A DNA stretch of 64,000 bases from Streptomyces venezuelae (lineage in GTDB: Bacteria > Actinomycetota > Actinomycetes > Streptomycetales > Streptomycetaceae): the NCBI RefSeq assembly GCF_008642295.1, contig NZ_CP029190.1, positions 1,922,001 to 1,986,000 on the forward strand, given 5' to 3'. The translations under genes and the position numbers were made by a program. Every line of letters starts with the position of its first letter. The first letter of the stretch is position 1. Below, in pieces: positions 54,224-63,858 of the stretch. The notes under the pieces were generated by a model. It made no database searches. It was not told the DNA's origin and saw only the letters and a list, made by a program, of their open reading frames with translations.

Positions 54224-54251
54224 TTGTCGGCCGTGCCTGATGGACCCTTGA
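54224..54251 (-). promoter_or_regulatory. Candidate sigma-WhiG promoter of whiH
   Basis: On the minus strand TCAA, a 16-bp spacer, then GCCGACAA matches the sigma-WhiG consensus TAAA-N15/16-GCCGATAA in 10 of 12 defined bases. whiH is known to be WhiG-dependent in S. coelicolor. The -10 element ends 7 bases before the GTG. Confidence 0.7.
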
Positions 54252-54325
54252 GGTCTTTGGTGAAAAGCACACGAAAGGGTGATCAGTGCCACCTGCGCAA
54301 TTGACGCCTTATCGTAAGGAATCGA

Positions 54326-56086
54326 TCACCACCGGACTCTGCTGCGCAGACCGGTGAATCCGTAGGCGCACAGCAGGACCGTCAGGGACAACAGCAGGGC
54401 GGTTCCGACGGGTTGGGTCATCACCCGCAGGGTCCCCAGCACCAGCCGGTCCGCCTCCGGCGGCCACTGGGCGAAGGACAGCCCGCGCAGCCGGGCGGCG
54501 AGCCCGGAGGCCGGGTACGCGGAGGGCCCGGCCAGGGCTCTGCTCACCAGCGGAACGACCATGACGGGTACGGCGAGTACGGCGGCCAGCCCGGCGGTGG
54601 CCGAACGGAACACCCCGGAGGCGAGCACCCCGGCCCAGGCACAGCCGATCAGCAGCCCCGCCCAACTCGCAGCCGGCGAGATCCATTCCGCCGGGGGCCG
54701 CAGCGGGCCGTGGTCGAACACCAGCCGCAGGACGGCCGCATCGGCGGTGACGGCGAGCGCGCCGAGCAGCAGCGCGAGGGCGGCGCAGACCCCGAGTTTG
54801 GCGAGGAGGAGCCCCATCCGGCGCGGGACGGTGCCGCGGTCCGCGGCGAGCGCGGGGTAGCGGTACTCCTCCCCGAAGGCGAGCGCCCCCAGCAGCCCGG
54901 CACCCACCGCGGCCGGGGGCAACGGCACCCGGTCCGGCCAGGCGGCGAGCAGCCGGTGCTGCGGAGCGTGCCCGGCCCGGGCCATGAGGACGGCGGTGAC
55001 CACGGAGACCACGGTCACCACTGCCGCGGTGAGCACGGGGGTGGCGGTACCGAAGACACGGCGCAGTTCGTAGCGCACCGGCCGCAGCGGGCCGCCGACC
55101 CGGCGCACGGCCGACGCAGGCCGCCCGGCCCGGGCCCGGTCAGGGCCGGCCGCCGCCTCGGCGGCCGTCTTCGCGTCCGCGTCCGGCCCGGCCGGGGGCG
55201 CCGGGGCGGGGGCGCCGGTGTCTCCGGTTTCGTCGGCGAGCTGGTGGACGAGCACGCCGTGCCGGAAGGCCGCCTCGCCGATCTCGGCGCAGCTGCTGCC
55301 GTAGACCGACAGCCGGCTGCCGCTCTCCTCGACGATCTCCACCGCCCGCCGGTCGGCCCGGGCCTCGCGGCCCAGTACGTCGGCCAGCCGCGCGGCGTGC
55401 GGGGTGCGTACGGCCACCCGCGGGCGCAGCCGGGTCCGGGCGAACCGGGCCACGTCCTGGTCGGCGACGAGCCGGCCGCCCTGGATGGTCACGACCTGGT
55501 CGGCGGCGCGGGCGGCCTCCTTGGGGTCGGCGGTGGTGAACAGCACGGCACCGCCGAGGGCGGCATGGCTGCGCAACAGCCCGTGCATCCAGTTCTGTTC
55601 GCGGGGCGAGAGGCCGGTGGCCGGCTCGTCGAGCAGCAGGGTGCAGGGATCGGCGAGCAGCGCCGCGGCCAGCCCGACCCGGCGGGCCATGCCGACCGAC
55701 AGGGAGCCGAGCCGCTGGTCCCGCAGGCCCGCGATTCCGACGACCTCGAGCACGGCGTCCGCCCGGGAGCCGGGCACCCCCGCCGCGGCACAGAGCATCC
55801 GCAGCTGGTTCCGGACGGTCCGGGCGGGATGCCCGGGGAGTTCGCCGAGCAAGACGCCGACTTCCCGCCCCGGGTGCGGGATGCGGTGCAGTGGGCGGCC
55901 CCGGAAGTAGGCCACCCCCCGCCCGGGTTCGAGTTCGAGCATGAGCCGGAGGGCCGTGGTCTTGCCCGACCCGGCTTCGCCGAGCAGGGCGGTCACCCGC
56001 CCGGGACAGACCTCGAAGGTGAGGTCGTCCACGATGGGCGGCTTGTCTCGGCGGGGTGCACTGGTGAGTCCGATGGCCTGGAGCAT
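54326..56086 (-). CDS. ABC transporter, ATPase fused to membrane domain, with degenerate loops
   Basis: A 586-residue fusion. The ATPase (1 to ~215) has Walker A LLGEAGSGKTTAL, signature LSVGMARRVGLAAA and Walker B CTLLLDEPATG. The Q-loop position reads VGVLLGELPGHP without Gln, and the H-loop reads VLFTTADPKEA without the switch His. A central linker (~215-325) contains a Pro/Ala stretch. Five to six transmembrane helices follow (~345-585, as in ABC-2 exporters). The substrate is unknown. The fused order and missing residues suggest slow or altered ATP hydrolysis. Downstream of it lies whiH in the same direction with ~110 bp between. Confidence 0.85.
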   Translation of the reverse strand: MLQAIGLTSAPRRDKPPIVDDLTFEVCPGRVTALLGEAGSGKTTALRLMLELEPGRGVAYFRGRPLHRIPHPGREVGVLLGELPGHPARTVRNQLRMLCAAAGVPGSRADAVLEVVGIAGLRDQRLGSLSVGMARRVGLAAALLADPCTLLLDEPATGLSPREQNWMHGLLRSHAALGGAVLFTTADPKEAARAADQVVTIQGGRLVADQDVARFARTRLRPRVAVRTPHAARLADVLGREARADRRAVEIVEESGSRLSVYGSSCAEIGEAAFRHGVLVHQLADETGDTGAPAPAPPAGPDADAKTAAEAAAGPDRARAGRPASAVRRVGGPLRPVRYELRRVFGTATPVLTAAVVTVVSVVTAVLMARAGHAPQHRLLAAWPDRVPLPPAAVGAGLLGALAFGEEYRYPALAADRGTVPRRMGLLLAKLGVCAALALLLGALAVTADAAVLRLVFDHGPLRPPAEWISPAASWAGLLIGCAWAGVLASGVFRSATAGLAAVLAVPVMVVPLVSRALAGPSAYPASGLAARLRGLSFAQWPPEADRLVLGTLRVMTQPVGTALLLSLTVLLCAYGFTGLRSRVRW

Positions 56087-56196
56087 CGCTTCTCTCGCGG
56101 GAGGTGAGACCGCTCGGCGGCAGGGTGGGTACCACCATCAAGATAACGCGATATGTCCGATTTTCGGCGCAACGGCTCCGGTCCGGTGTCGGATCG

Positions 56197-56943
56197 TCAG
56201 ACTTCCGGGCGCAGCATCGGCGGGTTCAGCAGCGTTGCCCCGCCGGCCCGGAACAGCTGGGCGGGACGGCCGCCCTGACGGGTGGTCGTACCGCCGGCCG
56301 GCACCAGGAACCCCGGGGTTCCGGTGACCTTGCGGTGGAAGTTGCGCGGGTCGAGGGCCACACCCCACACCGCCTCGTACACCCGGCGCAGCTCGCCGAC
56401 GGTGAACTCGGGCGGGCAGAAGGCGGTGGCGAGCGAGGAGTACTCGATCTTCGAGCGGGCGCGCTCGACCCCGTCCGCGAGGATCTTGGCGTGGTCGAAG
56501 GCGAGTCCGGCGGAGGGCTCGCTCTCTGCGGCAAGGAGCTCCTCCACCGGGGCCCAGCGCGCGCTGTTGGCGTCCCCGCCGGCCCGGGGCGCCGGGAGGT
56601 CCGGGGCGAGCACCAGATGCGCGACGCTGACCACCCGCATCCGCGGGTCCCGCTTGGGGTCCCCGTAGGTGGCGAGCTGTTCGAGGTGGGCTCCGTTGCC
56701 CGCGCCGGGCTCGGCGGGATCGTGGGCGCACAGCCCGGTCTCCTCGGAGAGCTCCCGGCCCGCGGCAGCCGCAAGGTCCTCGTCTCCGCGCACGAAACCG
56801 CCGGGCAGCGCCCACCGGCCCTGGAACGGCTGCTCACCCCGTCGGACCACGAGTGCGCAGAGCGCGTGGCGCCGTACGGTGAGCACGACCAGGTCGACGG
56901 TGACAGCGAAGGGCGGGAAGGCCGACGGGTCGTAGGGCGACAT
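56197..56943 (-). CDS. NUDIX domain protein with C-terminal winged helix (NrtR-like)
   Basis: A 248-residue protein. The NUDIX domain (~10-150) has an intact NUDIX box GGFVRGDEDLAAAAGRELSE followed by ETGL, so hydrolase activity is possible. The C-terminal ~85 residues (EYSSLATAFCPPEFTVGELR ... ALDPRNFHRKVTGTPGFLVP) are the winged-helix tail of NrtR-type proteins, which repress NAD-cofactor genes in response to ADP-ribose. It could be a regulator, an ADP-ribose/NAD pyrophosphatase, or both. Start ATG at SPYDPSAFPPF; ~80 bp separate it from the downstream-facing debranching-like gene. Confidence 0.88.
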   Translation of the reverse strand: MSPYDPSAFPPFAVTVDLVVLTVRRHALCALVVRRGEQPFQGRWALPGGFVRGDEDLAAAAGRELSEETGLCAHDPAEPGAGNGAHLEQLATYGDPKRDPRMRVVSVAHLVLAPDLPAPRAGGDANSARWAPVEELLAAESEPSAGLAFDHAKILADGVERARSKIEYSSLATAFCPPEFTVGELRRVYEAVWGVALDPRNFHRKVTGTPGFLVPAGGTTTRQGGRPAQLFRAGGATLLNPPMLRPEV

Positions 56944-57021
56944 GCCGCGATCATAGTCGTCTGCCTGACGATAAACAGCGCTTTGACGGTCCGGACCGCA
57001 GCGGCCCACAGGCCGCGTCCG

Positions 57022-58995
57022 CTACGTCGCCAGCTGCAGCGCATCGGCGGCCTCCTCCACCATGCCCAGGCCCAGCCGGCTGACCCGGACGGCGAACGGT
57101 TCACCGGCCACCCGCAGGCCGGAGAGCCGCAGGGCGCCGAGCGGGGCGTTGCCGACCGGAGCGAGCGCCACGGTGCCGGCCGGTGCATCGGGGCGGATCC
57201 CGGCGAGGGCGGTGAGCACGTGGATTCCGGCGGCAGCCGCCACCGAGGCCGGGCGGCAGGCCGCGGGGTGCGGCAGCGGGGCGCTGCCCTCGGTCCGCTG
57301 CTCGGCCGCATACATCTCGGGCAGCCGGTAGCCGAAGGACTCGGCGGCGTCCAGCAGCCCCCGGAGCAGTCCGGCGGCCTCCTTCTCGAATCCGGCGGCG
57401 GCCAGGCCGGCGACCGCGATGGCGCTCTCCTGCGGGCGCACTGCTCCCGAGCGGTGGCCGAAGGGGTTGTGTCCGGGCTCCCGCACGGCCATGCTGCGCA
57501 GCCCCCAGCCGGAGTCCATCGGCGGGGCTCCGAGCAGCCGGGCGAGCTGCTCGGTGCGGACGGGGTCGAGCAGCCCGGGGGCGAGCTGCCCGCCGCCCAG
57601 CAGCCCGGTGTCGAGCAGGTGCGCGGCGGCGGCGGTCAGCCGGGGCAGTGGGCGCCCGTCGGGGTGCAGCGCGGCGGCCGGCCGGCCGCCGGAGGGGCCG
57701 TCCCCGTCGATCCAGAACCGGGCCCGGAACCGCCGTCCGAGGGCAGCCGCCCAGTCCCGCCATTCCTCCGCATCCGGACGGCCGCACTCGGCCAGCAGGT
57801 CGGCTCCGAGCAGGGCCGCCCGGTGGGCGTGGGCCTGGGTCTCGCACCGGCGTGGCCCGGGGTCGGGGTCGGCCAGGAACCCGTCCTCCCCGAGGTTGGC
57901 GCGCAACCAGCCCAGGCAGCGCTCGGCGGCCGGCAGCAGCTCGGCCAGCTCCCCCTCCGGCAGCCCCCAGCGGCGGGCCTCGGCGAGGACGGCCGGGAAG
58001 GCGAGGGTGGCCTCGGTCCCCGTGCAGCCCGGGGGGAGCTGCGGCCCCGCGCCGCGCAGCGGGCCGGGGATCCGGCCCGCCTCCGGCCCCCGGCCACCCG
58101 TCTGGGTCCGGGCCAGGATGCGCAGGGTGGCGACGGCCAGCCCGGTCCCGAGCGGCAGCGCCATCCTGGCGGCCCACAGGGACTCCGCCGGGGCAATGCC
58201 CAGGCGCCAGGGCACACCGGCCGCCACAAAGGCGCCGGAGGGCCCCTCCGGGTCTCTCAGCAGCAGCGCCCGCAGGTCCTCCCGGCTGGTCCGGAACCAG
58301 AGGTCGGCGCGCGGGTCGTCCCCCTCGGCCCGGGCCTCGGACAGCGGGTTCGCCACCTGTCCCACGGGGGCCCTGGCCGTGCGGTGCTGCGCGGTGCGCA
58401 GCTCGATGGTGCGGGCCTCGCCGGGGGCGAGTTCCAGCTGCCAGCGGAGCAGTCCGGCGGAGGCGACCGCATCGTCCGGGGGCGGCTCGGCGGTGGTGAC
58501 CGCCTGGGCTTCGCCGGCACTCCAGTGCAGTCCGCTGGTGTGCACCCCGGCCGGCACCTCGGGCCCGGCGCGGCCGGAGGCAACGGCGGCCAGGTCGGCC
58601 AGGTCGGTGCCGAGGGTGATCTCCACCGGTACCCGGTGCGGTCGGGCGGTGAAGTTCCGCAGGGTGATGCGCTCGGTGCCGTCGGCGTGCCGGACGCGTT
58701 CGACGCCGATGTCGGGGTCCGGGCCGGCTTCGGCACCGGTGCGCACGGTGGCGGTGAAGCCGGCCCGGTCGGCGCCCAGGCTGCGGCCCTGCACGGCGAC
58801 CGGGTCGCGCCCGGCGATGCGCAGCAGGCAGCGGGAGAGCAGCCGGCGTCCGGAACGGTAGATGCCGTCGAGTCCGGACCCCGTGAGCTGGCCGTGCTCC
58901 GGAGAGATCGCCAGGCAGGGCGCGGCAACACAGATGACGGCGCCGTGCACCGGCGGCAGTTCGGGCCGGCGGGCGGGGGGAACGGGGTGAGCCAT
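57022..58995 (-). CDS. Glycogen-debranching-like (alpha/alpha)6-barrel protein
   Basis: A 657-residue protein. The N-terminal domain (~15-235; SPEHGQLTGSGLDGIYRSGRRLLSR) matches the glycogen debranching enzyme N-terminal bis domain. The C-terminal part (~270-640) is an (alpha/alpha)6-barrel glycosidase-like region (GCTGTEATLAFPAVLAEARR, RLPEMYAAEQ). No signal peptide is clear. It may act on storage or trehalose-derived glucans; catalytic acids cannot be assigned with certainty. The ATG at 58995 is followed by a long GC-rich gap upstream, and no partner gene is evident. Confidence 0.82.
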   Translation of the reverse strand: MAHPVPPARRPELPPVHGAVICVAAPCLAISPEHGQLTGSGLDGIYRSGRRLLSRCLLRIAGRDPVAVQGRSLGADRAGFTATVRTGAEAGPDPDIGVERVRHADGTERITLRNFTARPHRVPVEITLGTDLADLAAVASGRAGPEVPAGVHTSGLHWSAGEAQAVTTAEPPPDDAVASAGLLRWQLELAPGEARTIELRTAQHRTARAPVGQVANPLSEARAEGDDPRADLWFRTSREDLRALLLRDPEGPSGAFVAAGVPWRLGIAPAESLWAARMALPLGTGLAVATLRILARTQTGGRGPEAGRIPGPLRGAGPQLPPGCTGTEATLAFPAVLAEARRWGLPEGELAELLPAAERCLGWLRANLGEDGFLADPDPGPRRCETQAHAHRAALLGADLLAECGRPDAEEWRDWAAALGRRFRARFWIDGDGPSGGRPAAALHPDGRPLPRLTAAAAHLLDTGLLGGGQLAPGLLDPVRTEQLARLLGAPPMDSGWGLRSMAVREPGHNPFGHRSGAVRPQESAIAVAGLAAAGFEKEAAGLLRGLLDAAESFGYRLPEMYAAEQRTEGSAPLPHPAACRPASVAAAAGIHVLTALAGIRPDAPAGTVALAPVGNAPLGALRLSGLRVAGEPFAVRVSRLGLGMVEEAADALQLAT

Positions 58996-59474
58996 GCGTC
59001 GGGCTGCCTTGTCTGCCGGGGCTGCGCTCGGGACGGGTGCACTGGGGCAGCCGCGCGGCTGGGCCGCCGCCACCTCAAGGCTGAACGCCCCCACCCCCGC
59101 CCGGGTCACGGCCGCCGGCTGCGACGGCCGCGGCCGGCCTACCGGCCGGACCGCCCGGGCGACCGTCCTGGCGACCGCACGGGTGAGGGTCGATGCGGCC
59201 CCTGCCGCGAGCCGGGCACCCCTGAAGACGGTCTTCGGGAAGGCCGGTGCCCGGCGCCCGGGACGTGCTGCACGGCAGGTGCCGCCGGCCCTTCCGGTGC
59301 CGACCGACCGACGGGGCGGCCGGGGCGGGCGCAGAACCGCCCGGCGAAGGCAGGCCCGGTCGGCCGGTGGCCGGGGAGGTCCTTGGCCACGGGCACCGCA
59401 TGCCCGCACCGCCCCGGGCAGCCCGGGTCCGGCGGCTGTGGGTCCGGAGGCCGGCCGAGGCCGGAGCCCTGGCC
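58996..59474. other. GC-rich gap between the debranching-like gene and the DUF4192 gene
   Basis: A 479-bp stretch with no recognisable gene. The open frames in it are arginine-rich shadows without conserved motifs. It should hold the promoter for the debranching-like gene. Many CCGG/GGCC-rich short repeats occur but no clean hairpin terminator for the DUF4192 gene was identified. Confidence 0.45.
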
Positions 59475-60710
59475 TCACTGCTCGCTCCCGGCGGGGCGGC
59501 GGGTGTTCCGGCGGGAGGTCTTGGAGCGGCGTCCTGCCGGGCGGGACAGTGACGGCCGCTTGCGGCGCGGTTCGCGGCGGCGGCGCTCTTCGCGCAGGCA
59601 GTGCCGCAGCCCCTCCGGGTCGATGCCCTCGTTGCAGGCCCGGTGGAGCAGCTGGGCGAAGCGGTACTCGGCATCGGCCCGCAGCGCCAAGGACAGCGCG
59701 ATCCGGGCGGTCGGCTCGTCCCCGGTGGACCAGGAGACCCAGCCGGCCAGGGTGAGCGGGGCCGCGGCGTGTTCCTGGTACGCACCGACGCAGCGGCGGG
59801 CCAGCGCGCGCCACAGCCGCAGCGCGGGGGCGGCCTCCTCGTCCTCCATCCATTCCGCCGCGATGTCCCGGATCTCCCGGTCCTGGAGGCCGAGGATGAG
59901 GGCGGCGGCCTCGTCGTGGCCGAGCAGCGCATCGTCCCAGTCGTCGGCCGCCGGGCCGCCTTCCGCCGGCGGGGCGAGGGTCAGCCGCCGCATCAGGGTC
60001 CGGGCCAGGGCGAGGGTCTCCGCGCCGACCTCCTCCCGGGTGGTGCCGTCGAGGATCCTCGGCACCAGTCCGATGGCGGTCCGGTCCAGCGCCCGCAGCT
60101 GTTCCTCGGCCACCGGGCCGCGCAGGGGCGCCAGCCGGTTTTCGATCTCCTTGAGCGTGCCCCGCACGTGCAGCCCGGCATAGGTCGCGGCGGCGGCCAT
60201 CACCGAGGTCCCGGGAGCGGCCAGCGGGCTCCCCTCGGCCGGGCAGCAGCGGGGGTCCGGGCAGCAGTAGGACCAGTACCGGCCGCCGGAGATACAGAGG
60301 GCCTCCAGGACCGGCACGTCCAGGCCGCCGCAGGCCAGCCGGATCCGCTGGGCGAAGGGCCGGAGCCGGGTCATCACCCGCTGGGCGGTCTCGCCCTCCT
60401 GTGGATCCTGGCAGAGGAACAGGACGATGCCGTCCGGCTTGCCGCCGCGCCGCTCACTCCCCCGCACGAGGCAGTCCGCGACCTGGCGCGCGGTGTCCTC
60501 CCATTCCGCGGACGTGGTGGGGAGGCCGACCCTCAGCCGGCCGCCGAACCGGCCGCCCTCGCCGTGGACCGCGACCATGACCAGGGAATCGCTGGGGTGG
60601 AAGCCGACCATGTACGGCAATGCGTCGGCCAGTTCTGCCGGGCTGCGCAGGGTGATCTGCGGGCCGACGGGTGACTGCGGAGACTCGATGGGTTCTTGGT
60701 TCTTCGTCAT
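59475..60710 (-). CDS. DUF4192 family protein
   Basis: A 411-residue protein of the actinobacterial DUF4192 family. The conserved opening is [34 protein letters not shown], with later [19 protein letters not shown] (a Cys-rich motif typical of the family) and a helical C-terminal half. The last ~40 residues are Arg/Lys-rich ([14 protein letters not shown]). The function is unknown. ATG at [10 protein letters not shown] is used; the upstream extension has no conserved sequence. It is divergent from the RecQ-like gene with 143 bp between. Confidence 0.9.
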   Translation of the reverse strand: MTKNQEPIESPQSPVGPQITLRSPAELADALPYMVGFHPSDSLVMVAVHGEGGRFGGRLRVGLPTTSAEWEDTARQVADCLVRGSERRGGKPDGIVLFLCQDPQEGETAQRVMTRLRPFAQRIRLACGGLDVPVLEALCISGGRYWSYCCPDPRCCPAEGSPLAAPGTSVMAAAATYAGLHVRGTLKEIENRLAPLRGPVAEEQLRALDRTAIGLVPRILDGTTREEVGAETLALARTLMRRLTLAPPAEGGPAADDWDDALLGHDEAAALILGLQDREIRDIAAEWMEDEEAAPALRLWRALARRCVGAYQEHAAAPLTLAGWVSWSTGDEPTARIALSLALRADAEYRFAQLLHRACNEGIDPEGLRHCLREERRRREPRRKRPSLSRPAGRRSKTSRRNTRRPAGSEQ

Positions 60711-60853
60711 GCCCCGACGGTCGCGGTCCCGGCCCCATCCCCGAAACCCCTGTGGACAACTCCTGGCATGTCCAGAACCATGCACGGCTTTCACCGTCCA
60801 CAGGCCCCGGAGGCCGATGGCGCGATGTCCGACCCATCAGGTTGCATGGGGGC

Positions 60854-63013
60854 ATGAACGCAGACCTGAGGTCCTCCGCCGATTCCGTGCTCGCCCGCCT
60901 CGTCGGCGACCCGACGGGCACCGCGCGGCTGCGCGAGGACCAGTGGCGGGCGATCGAGGCCCTGGTCGCGGACAAGCGGCGGGCCCTGGTGGTGCAGCGC
61001 ACCGGCTGGGGCAAGTCCGCCGTGTACTTCGTGGCCACATCCCTGCTGCGGGCCGCCGGCTCCGGGCCGACGGTGATCGTCTCGCCGCTGCTCGCACTGA
61101 TGCGCAATCAGGTGGAGGCGGCTGCCCGGGCCGGTATCCATGCCCGGACCATCAACTCCGCCAACCCCGAGGAGTGGGAAACCATCCAGGCGGAGGTGGC
61201 GGCTGGCGCGGTCGATGTCCTGCTGGTCAGCCCGGAGCGGCTGAACAACCCCGAATTCCGCGACCAGGTCCTGCCGAAGCTCGCGGCGGCGACCGGTCTG
61301 CTGGTGGTGGACGAGGCCCACTGCATCTCCGACTGGGGGCATGACTTCCGTCCGGACTACCGGCGGCTCCGGACGATGCTGGCGGATCTGCCGCCGGGGG
61401 TGCCGGTGCTCGCCACCACCGCCACCGCCAATGCCCGGGTCACCGCGGACGTCGCCGAGCAGCTGGGCACGGGCGCGGGCACGGACGCTCTGGTGCTGCG
61501 CGGTGCACTGGACCGGGAGAGCCTCAGTCTGGCGGTGCTGACACTGCCCACGGCCGCGCACCGGCTGGCCTGGCTCGCCGACCACCTGGGCGAACTGCCG
61601 GGGTCGGGGATCATCTACACCCTGACGGTGGCCGCGGCCGAGGAGGTGACGGCCTACCTGCGCCACCGCGGGCACACGGTGGCCTCGTACACGGGCCGGA
61701 CCGAAAACGCCGACCGGATGCAGGCCGAGGAGGACCTCCAGGCCAACCGGGTCAAGGCCCTGGTGGCGACCTCGGCTCTCGGGATGGGCTTCGACAAGCC
61801 CGACCTGGGCTTCGTCGTGCATCTGGGCTCCCCGTCCTCGCCGATCGCGTACTACCAGCAGGTGGGCCGCGCAGGCCGTGGCGTGGAGCACGCGGAGGTG
61901 CTGTTGCTGCCGGGCAAGGAGGACGAGGCGATCTGGCAGTACTTCGCCTCCGTGGCCTTCCCGCCGGAGGAGCAGGTTCGCCGGACCCTCGACGTGCTGG
62001 CGCAGGCGGGCAGGCCGCTCTCGCTGCCCGCCCTGGAGCCTCTGGTCGACCTGCGGCGCACCAGGCTGGAGACCATGCTCAAGGTCCTCGACGTGGACGG
62101 CGCGGTGCACCGCGTCAAGGGCGGTTGGACCTCGACGGGCGAGCCGTGGACGTACGACGCCGAGCGGTACGCGTGGGTGGCCCGGCAGCGGGCGGCCGAG
62201 CAGCAGGCCATGCGGGAGTACGCGGCGACCGGCGGGTGCCGGATGGAGTTCCTGCGACGCCAGTTGGACGACGAGGGGGCCCGGCCGTGCGGCCGGTGTG
62301 ACAACTGCGCGGGCGCCCGGTTCACCGCTCAGGTCTCCGAGGCCGCGCTGGACACGGCGCGCGGGGAACTGGGCCGTCCGGGGGTGGAGCTGGAGCCGCG
62401 CCGGATGTGGCCCACCGGGCTGCCGGCGGTCGGGGTGGACCTCAAAGGCCGGATTCCGGCGGGTGAGCAGGCTTCCGCGGGCCGGGCGCTGGGGCGGCTG
62501 TCCGATATCGGCTGGGGGAACCGGCTGCGCCCGCTGCTGGCCCCGCAGGCTGCGGACCAGCTGATTCCGGACGACGTTGCCCAGGCTGTGGTGGCCGTTC
62601 TCGCCGACTGGGCGCGCGGGCCGGGCGGCTGGGCCTCGGGGGCACCGGACGCACCCGCGCGGCCGGTGGGCGTGGTGGCACTCCCCTCCCGCGGCAAGCC
62701 CCAGCTGATCGGCTCACTGGCCGCGCGAATCGCGGAAGTCGGTCGGATTCCGCTGCTCGGCACGCTCGCTTACACGGACGCGGTACCGGAATTCGGGCTG
62801 CCGTCGTCGAACAGTGCACAGCGGGTCCGGGGCCTCCATCAGGCGTTGACCGTGCCCCCGGCGCTGGCGGAGACCCTGGCGGAGGCGGCCGGCCCGGTGC
62901 TGCTCGTGGACGACCGCTCGGAGAGCGGCTGGACGCTCGCGGTGGCAGCGAGGCTGCTGCGGCGAGCCGGGGCAAAGGAGGTGTTTCCGCTGGTACTCGC
63001 GATCCAGCCGTAG
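60854..63013 (+). CDS. RecQ-like superfamily 2 DNA helicase with C-terminal phosphoribosyltransferase-like domain
   Basis: A 719-residue protein. Helicase motifs are [12 protein letters not shown] (I), [20 protein letters not shown] (II and aromatic loop), LATTATAN (III), [14 protein letters not shown] (IV), [16 protein letters not shown] (V) and [11 protein letters not shown] (VI). A zinc module follows with [14 protein letters not shown] and CGRCDNC. The last ~100 residues ([20 protein letters not shown] ... [20 protein letters not shown]) resemble a PRTase fold with the VLLVDD nucleotide loop. It should unwind DNA during repair or recombination. The added domain's ligand is unknown. ATG at MNADLRSS is used. 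Confidence 0.93.
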   Translation: MNADLRSSADSVLARLVGDPTGTARLREDQWRAIEALVADKRRALVVQRTGWGKSAVYFVATSLLRAAGSGPTVIVSPLLALMRNQVEAAARAGIHARTINSANPEEWETIQAEVAAGAVDVLLVSPERLNNPEFRDQVLPKLAAATGLLVVDEAHCISDWGHDFRPDYRRLRTMLADLPPGVPVLATTATANARVTADVAEQLGTGAGTDALVLRGALDRESLSLAVLTLPTAAHRLAWLADHLGELPGSGIIYTLTVAAAEEVTAYLRHRGHTVASYTGRTENADRMQAEEDLQANRVKALVATSALGMGFDKPDLGFVVHLGSPSSPIAYYQQVGRAGRGVEHAEVLLLPGKEDEAIWQYFASVAFPPEEQVRRTLDVLAQAGRPLSLPALEPLVDLRRTRLETMLKVLDVDGAVHRVKGGWTSTGEPWTYDAERYAWVARQRAAEQQAMREYAATGGCRMEFLRRQLDDEGARPCGRCDNCAGARFTAQVSEAALDTARGELGRPGVELEPRRMWPTGLPAVGVDLKGRIPAGEQASAGRALGRLSDIGWGNRLRPLLAPQAADQLIPDDVAQAVVAVLADWARGPGGWASGAPDAPARPVGVVALPSRGKPQLIGSLAARIAEVGRIPLLGTLAYTDAVPEFGLPSSNSAQRVRGLHQALTVPPALAETLAEAAGPVLLVDDRSESGWTLAVAARLLRRAGAKEVFPLVLAIQP

Positions 63014-63228
63014 CGGAATGCGTGATCAAGTGCGCAGCGGGGCAAGGATTTGAGCGGCATACCAGCCAATTCCGGTCGGCCGGGCCAATTGCTCGTTGCC
63101 GCGCGCTGATGGGCCACGCGAGAATTGGAGGGCTCCCGCTCGGCTCGTCGGCACTCTTCAGGGCCGCGCTGCGGCGCGCCGTCACCCAGCCGTGCCCCGT
63201 CAGCGGGCGTGTACCCGAAGGGAGGACC

Positions 63229-63858
63229 GTGACCTTCGGATTCGCCCCGCCCGCGAGCACGTCCCTGGCAACGCCCGGCAAGGGAGTCAGCCGGCACGGC
63301 AGACTGCTGGAGCCCGCCGAGTGGACATCCGCCGGAATCCCGCTGCTGACCAATCCGCGCGAGGTGGTCAGCGGGTTGCACTCCCGGCACACACCGGTGC
63401 CCGGGGTGGCCATGATCGCCGTACTGGGGCCCGAAGATCGGCTGGTGGCCAGCGCATCCTTCACCCACCGGTCCGGCTCGGCGGACGGCTGGGACTACCG
63501 CAACGCGCTGCTGGCCCGGCTGCGCCGGGTGCTCCCGCACGACCTGCGGCGCCGCAGTCCGGTCCGGACCGCGGTGCTGCTCTACTGCCGGGACGGCGAC
63601 GAGCAGTGGACCGAGGAGGACGGGGCCTGGATGTGGGGGCTGCGGGACGCCTGCACCCTGCACGGGCTGCGCTGCGGTGCGTACATCACGCTGACCCGGG
63701 ACGGCTGGCAGGTGCTGGGCGAGGGCCGCGGCGGCCGGCATCCCGACTCACACTCGCCGCCGGTGCGGCTGGGTGACATCGTGACGGATCCGGTGCCGCT
63801 GACGCTGCGGACGGGCGGCGGCGCCACCGAAACCCTGCGCCGTACCGTCGCACGCTGA
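63229..63858 (+). CDS. Conserved hypothetical protein
   Basis: A 209-residue protein of unknown function, beginning TFGFAPPASTSLATPGKGVS from GTG with GGAGG just upstream. A single domain of ~180 residues contains a hydrophobic strand VAMIAVLGPEDRLVASASF, a WDYRNALLARLRRVLPHDLRRR helix and VRTAVLLYCRDGDEQWTEED, followed by CTLHGLRCGAYITLTRDGWQV. No membrane segment or known motif is visible. The spacing (215 bp) from the helicase implies its own promoter. Confidence 0.78.
   Translation: MTFGFAPPASTSLATPGKGVSRHGRLLEPAEWTSAGIPLLTNPREVVSGLHSRHTPVPGVAMIAVLGPEDRLVASASFTHRSGSADGWDYRNALLARLRRVLPHDLRRRSPVRTAVLLYCRDGDEQWTEEDGAWMWGLRDACTLHGLRCGAYITLTRDGWQVLGEGRGGRHPDSHSPPVRLGDIVTDPVPLTLRTGGGATETLRRTVAR

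Noticed and set aside
58994..59755. 253-residue plus-strand frame in the gap before the DUF4192 gene
   Set aside because: Arg/Ala/Gly-rich shadow that also overlaps the DUF4192 gene; no ribosome binding site.
56104..60183. 1359-residue plus-strand open frame
   Set aside because: Same explanation: it runs antisense through the NUDIX, debranching-like and DUF4192 genes, which have clear family motifs.
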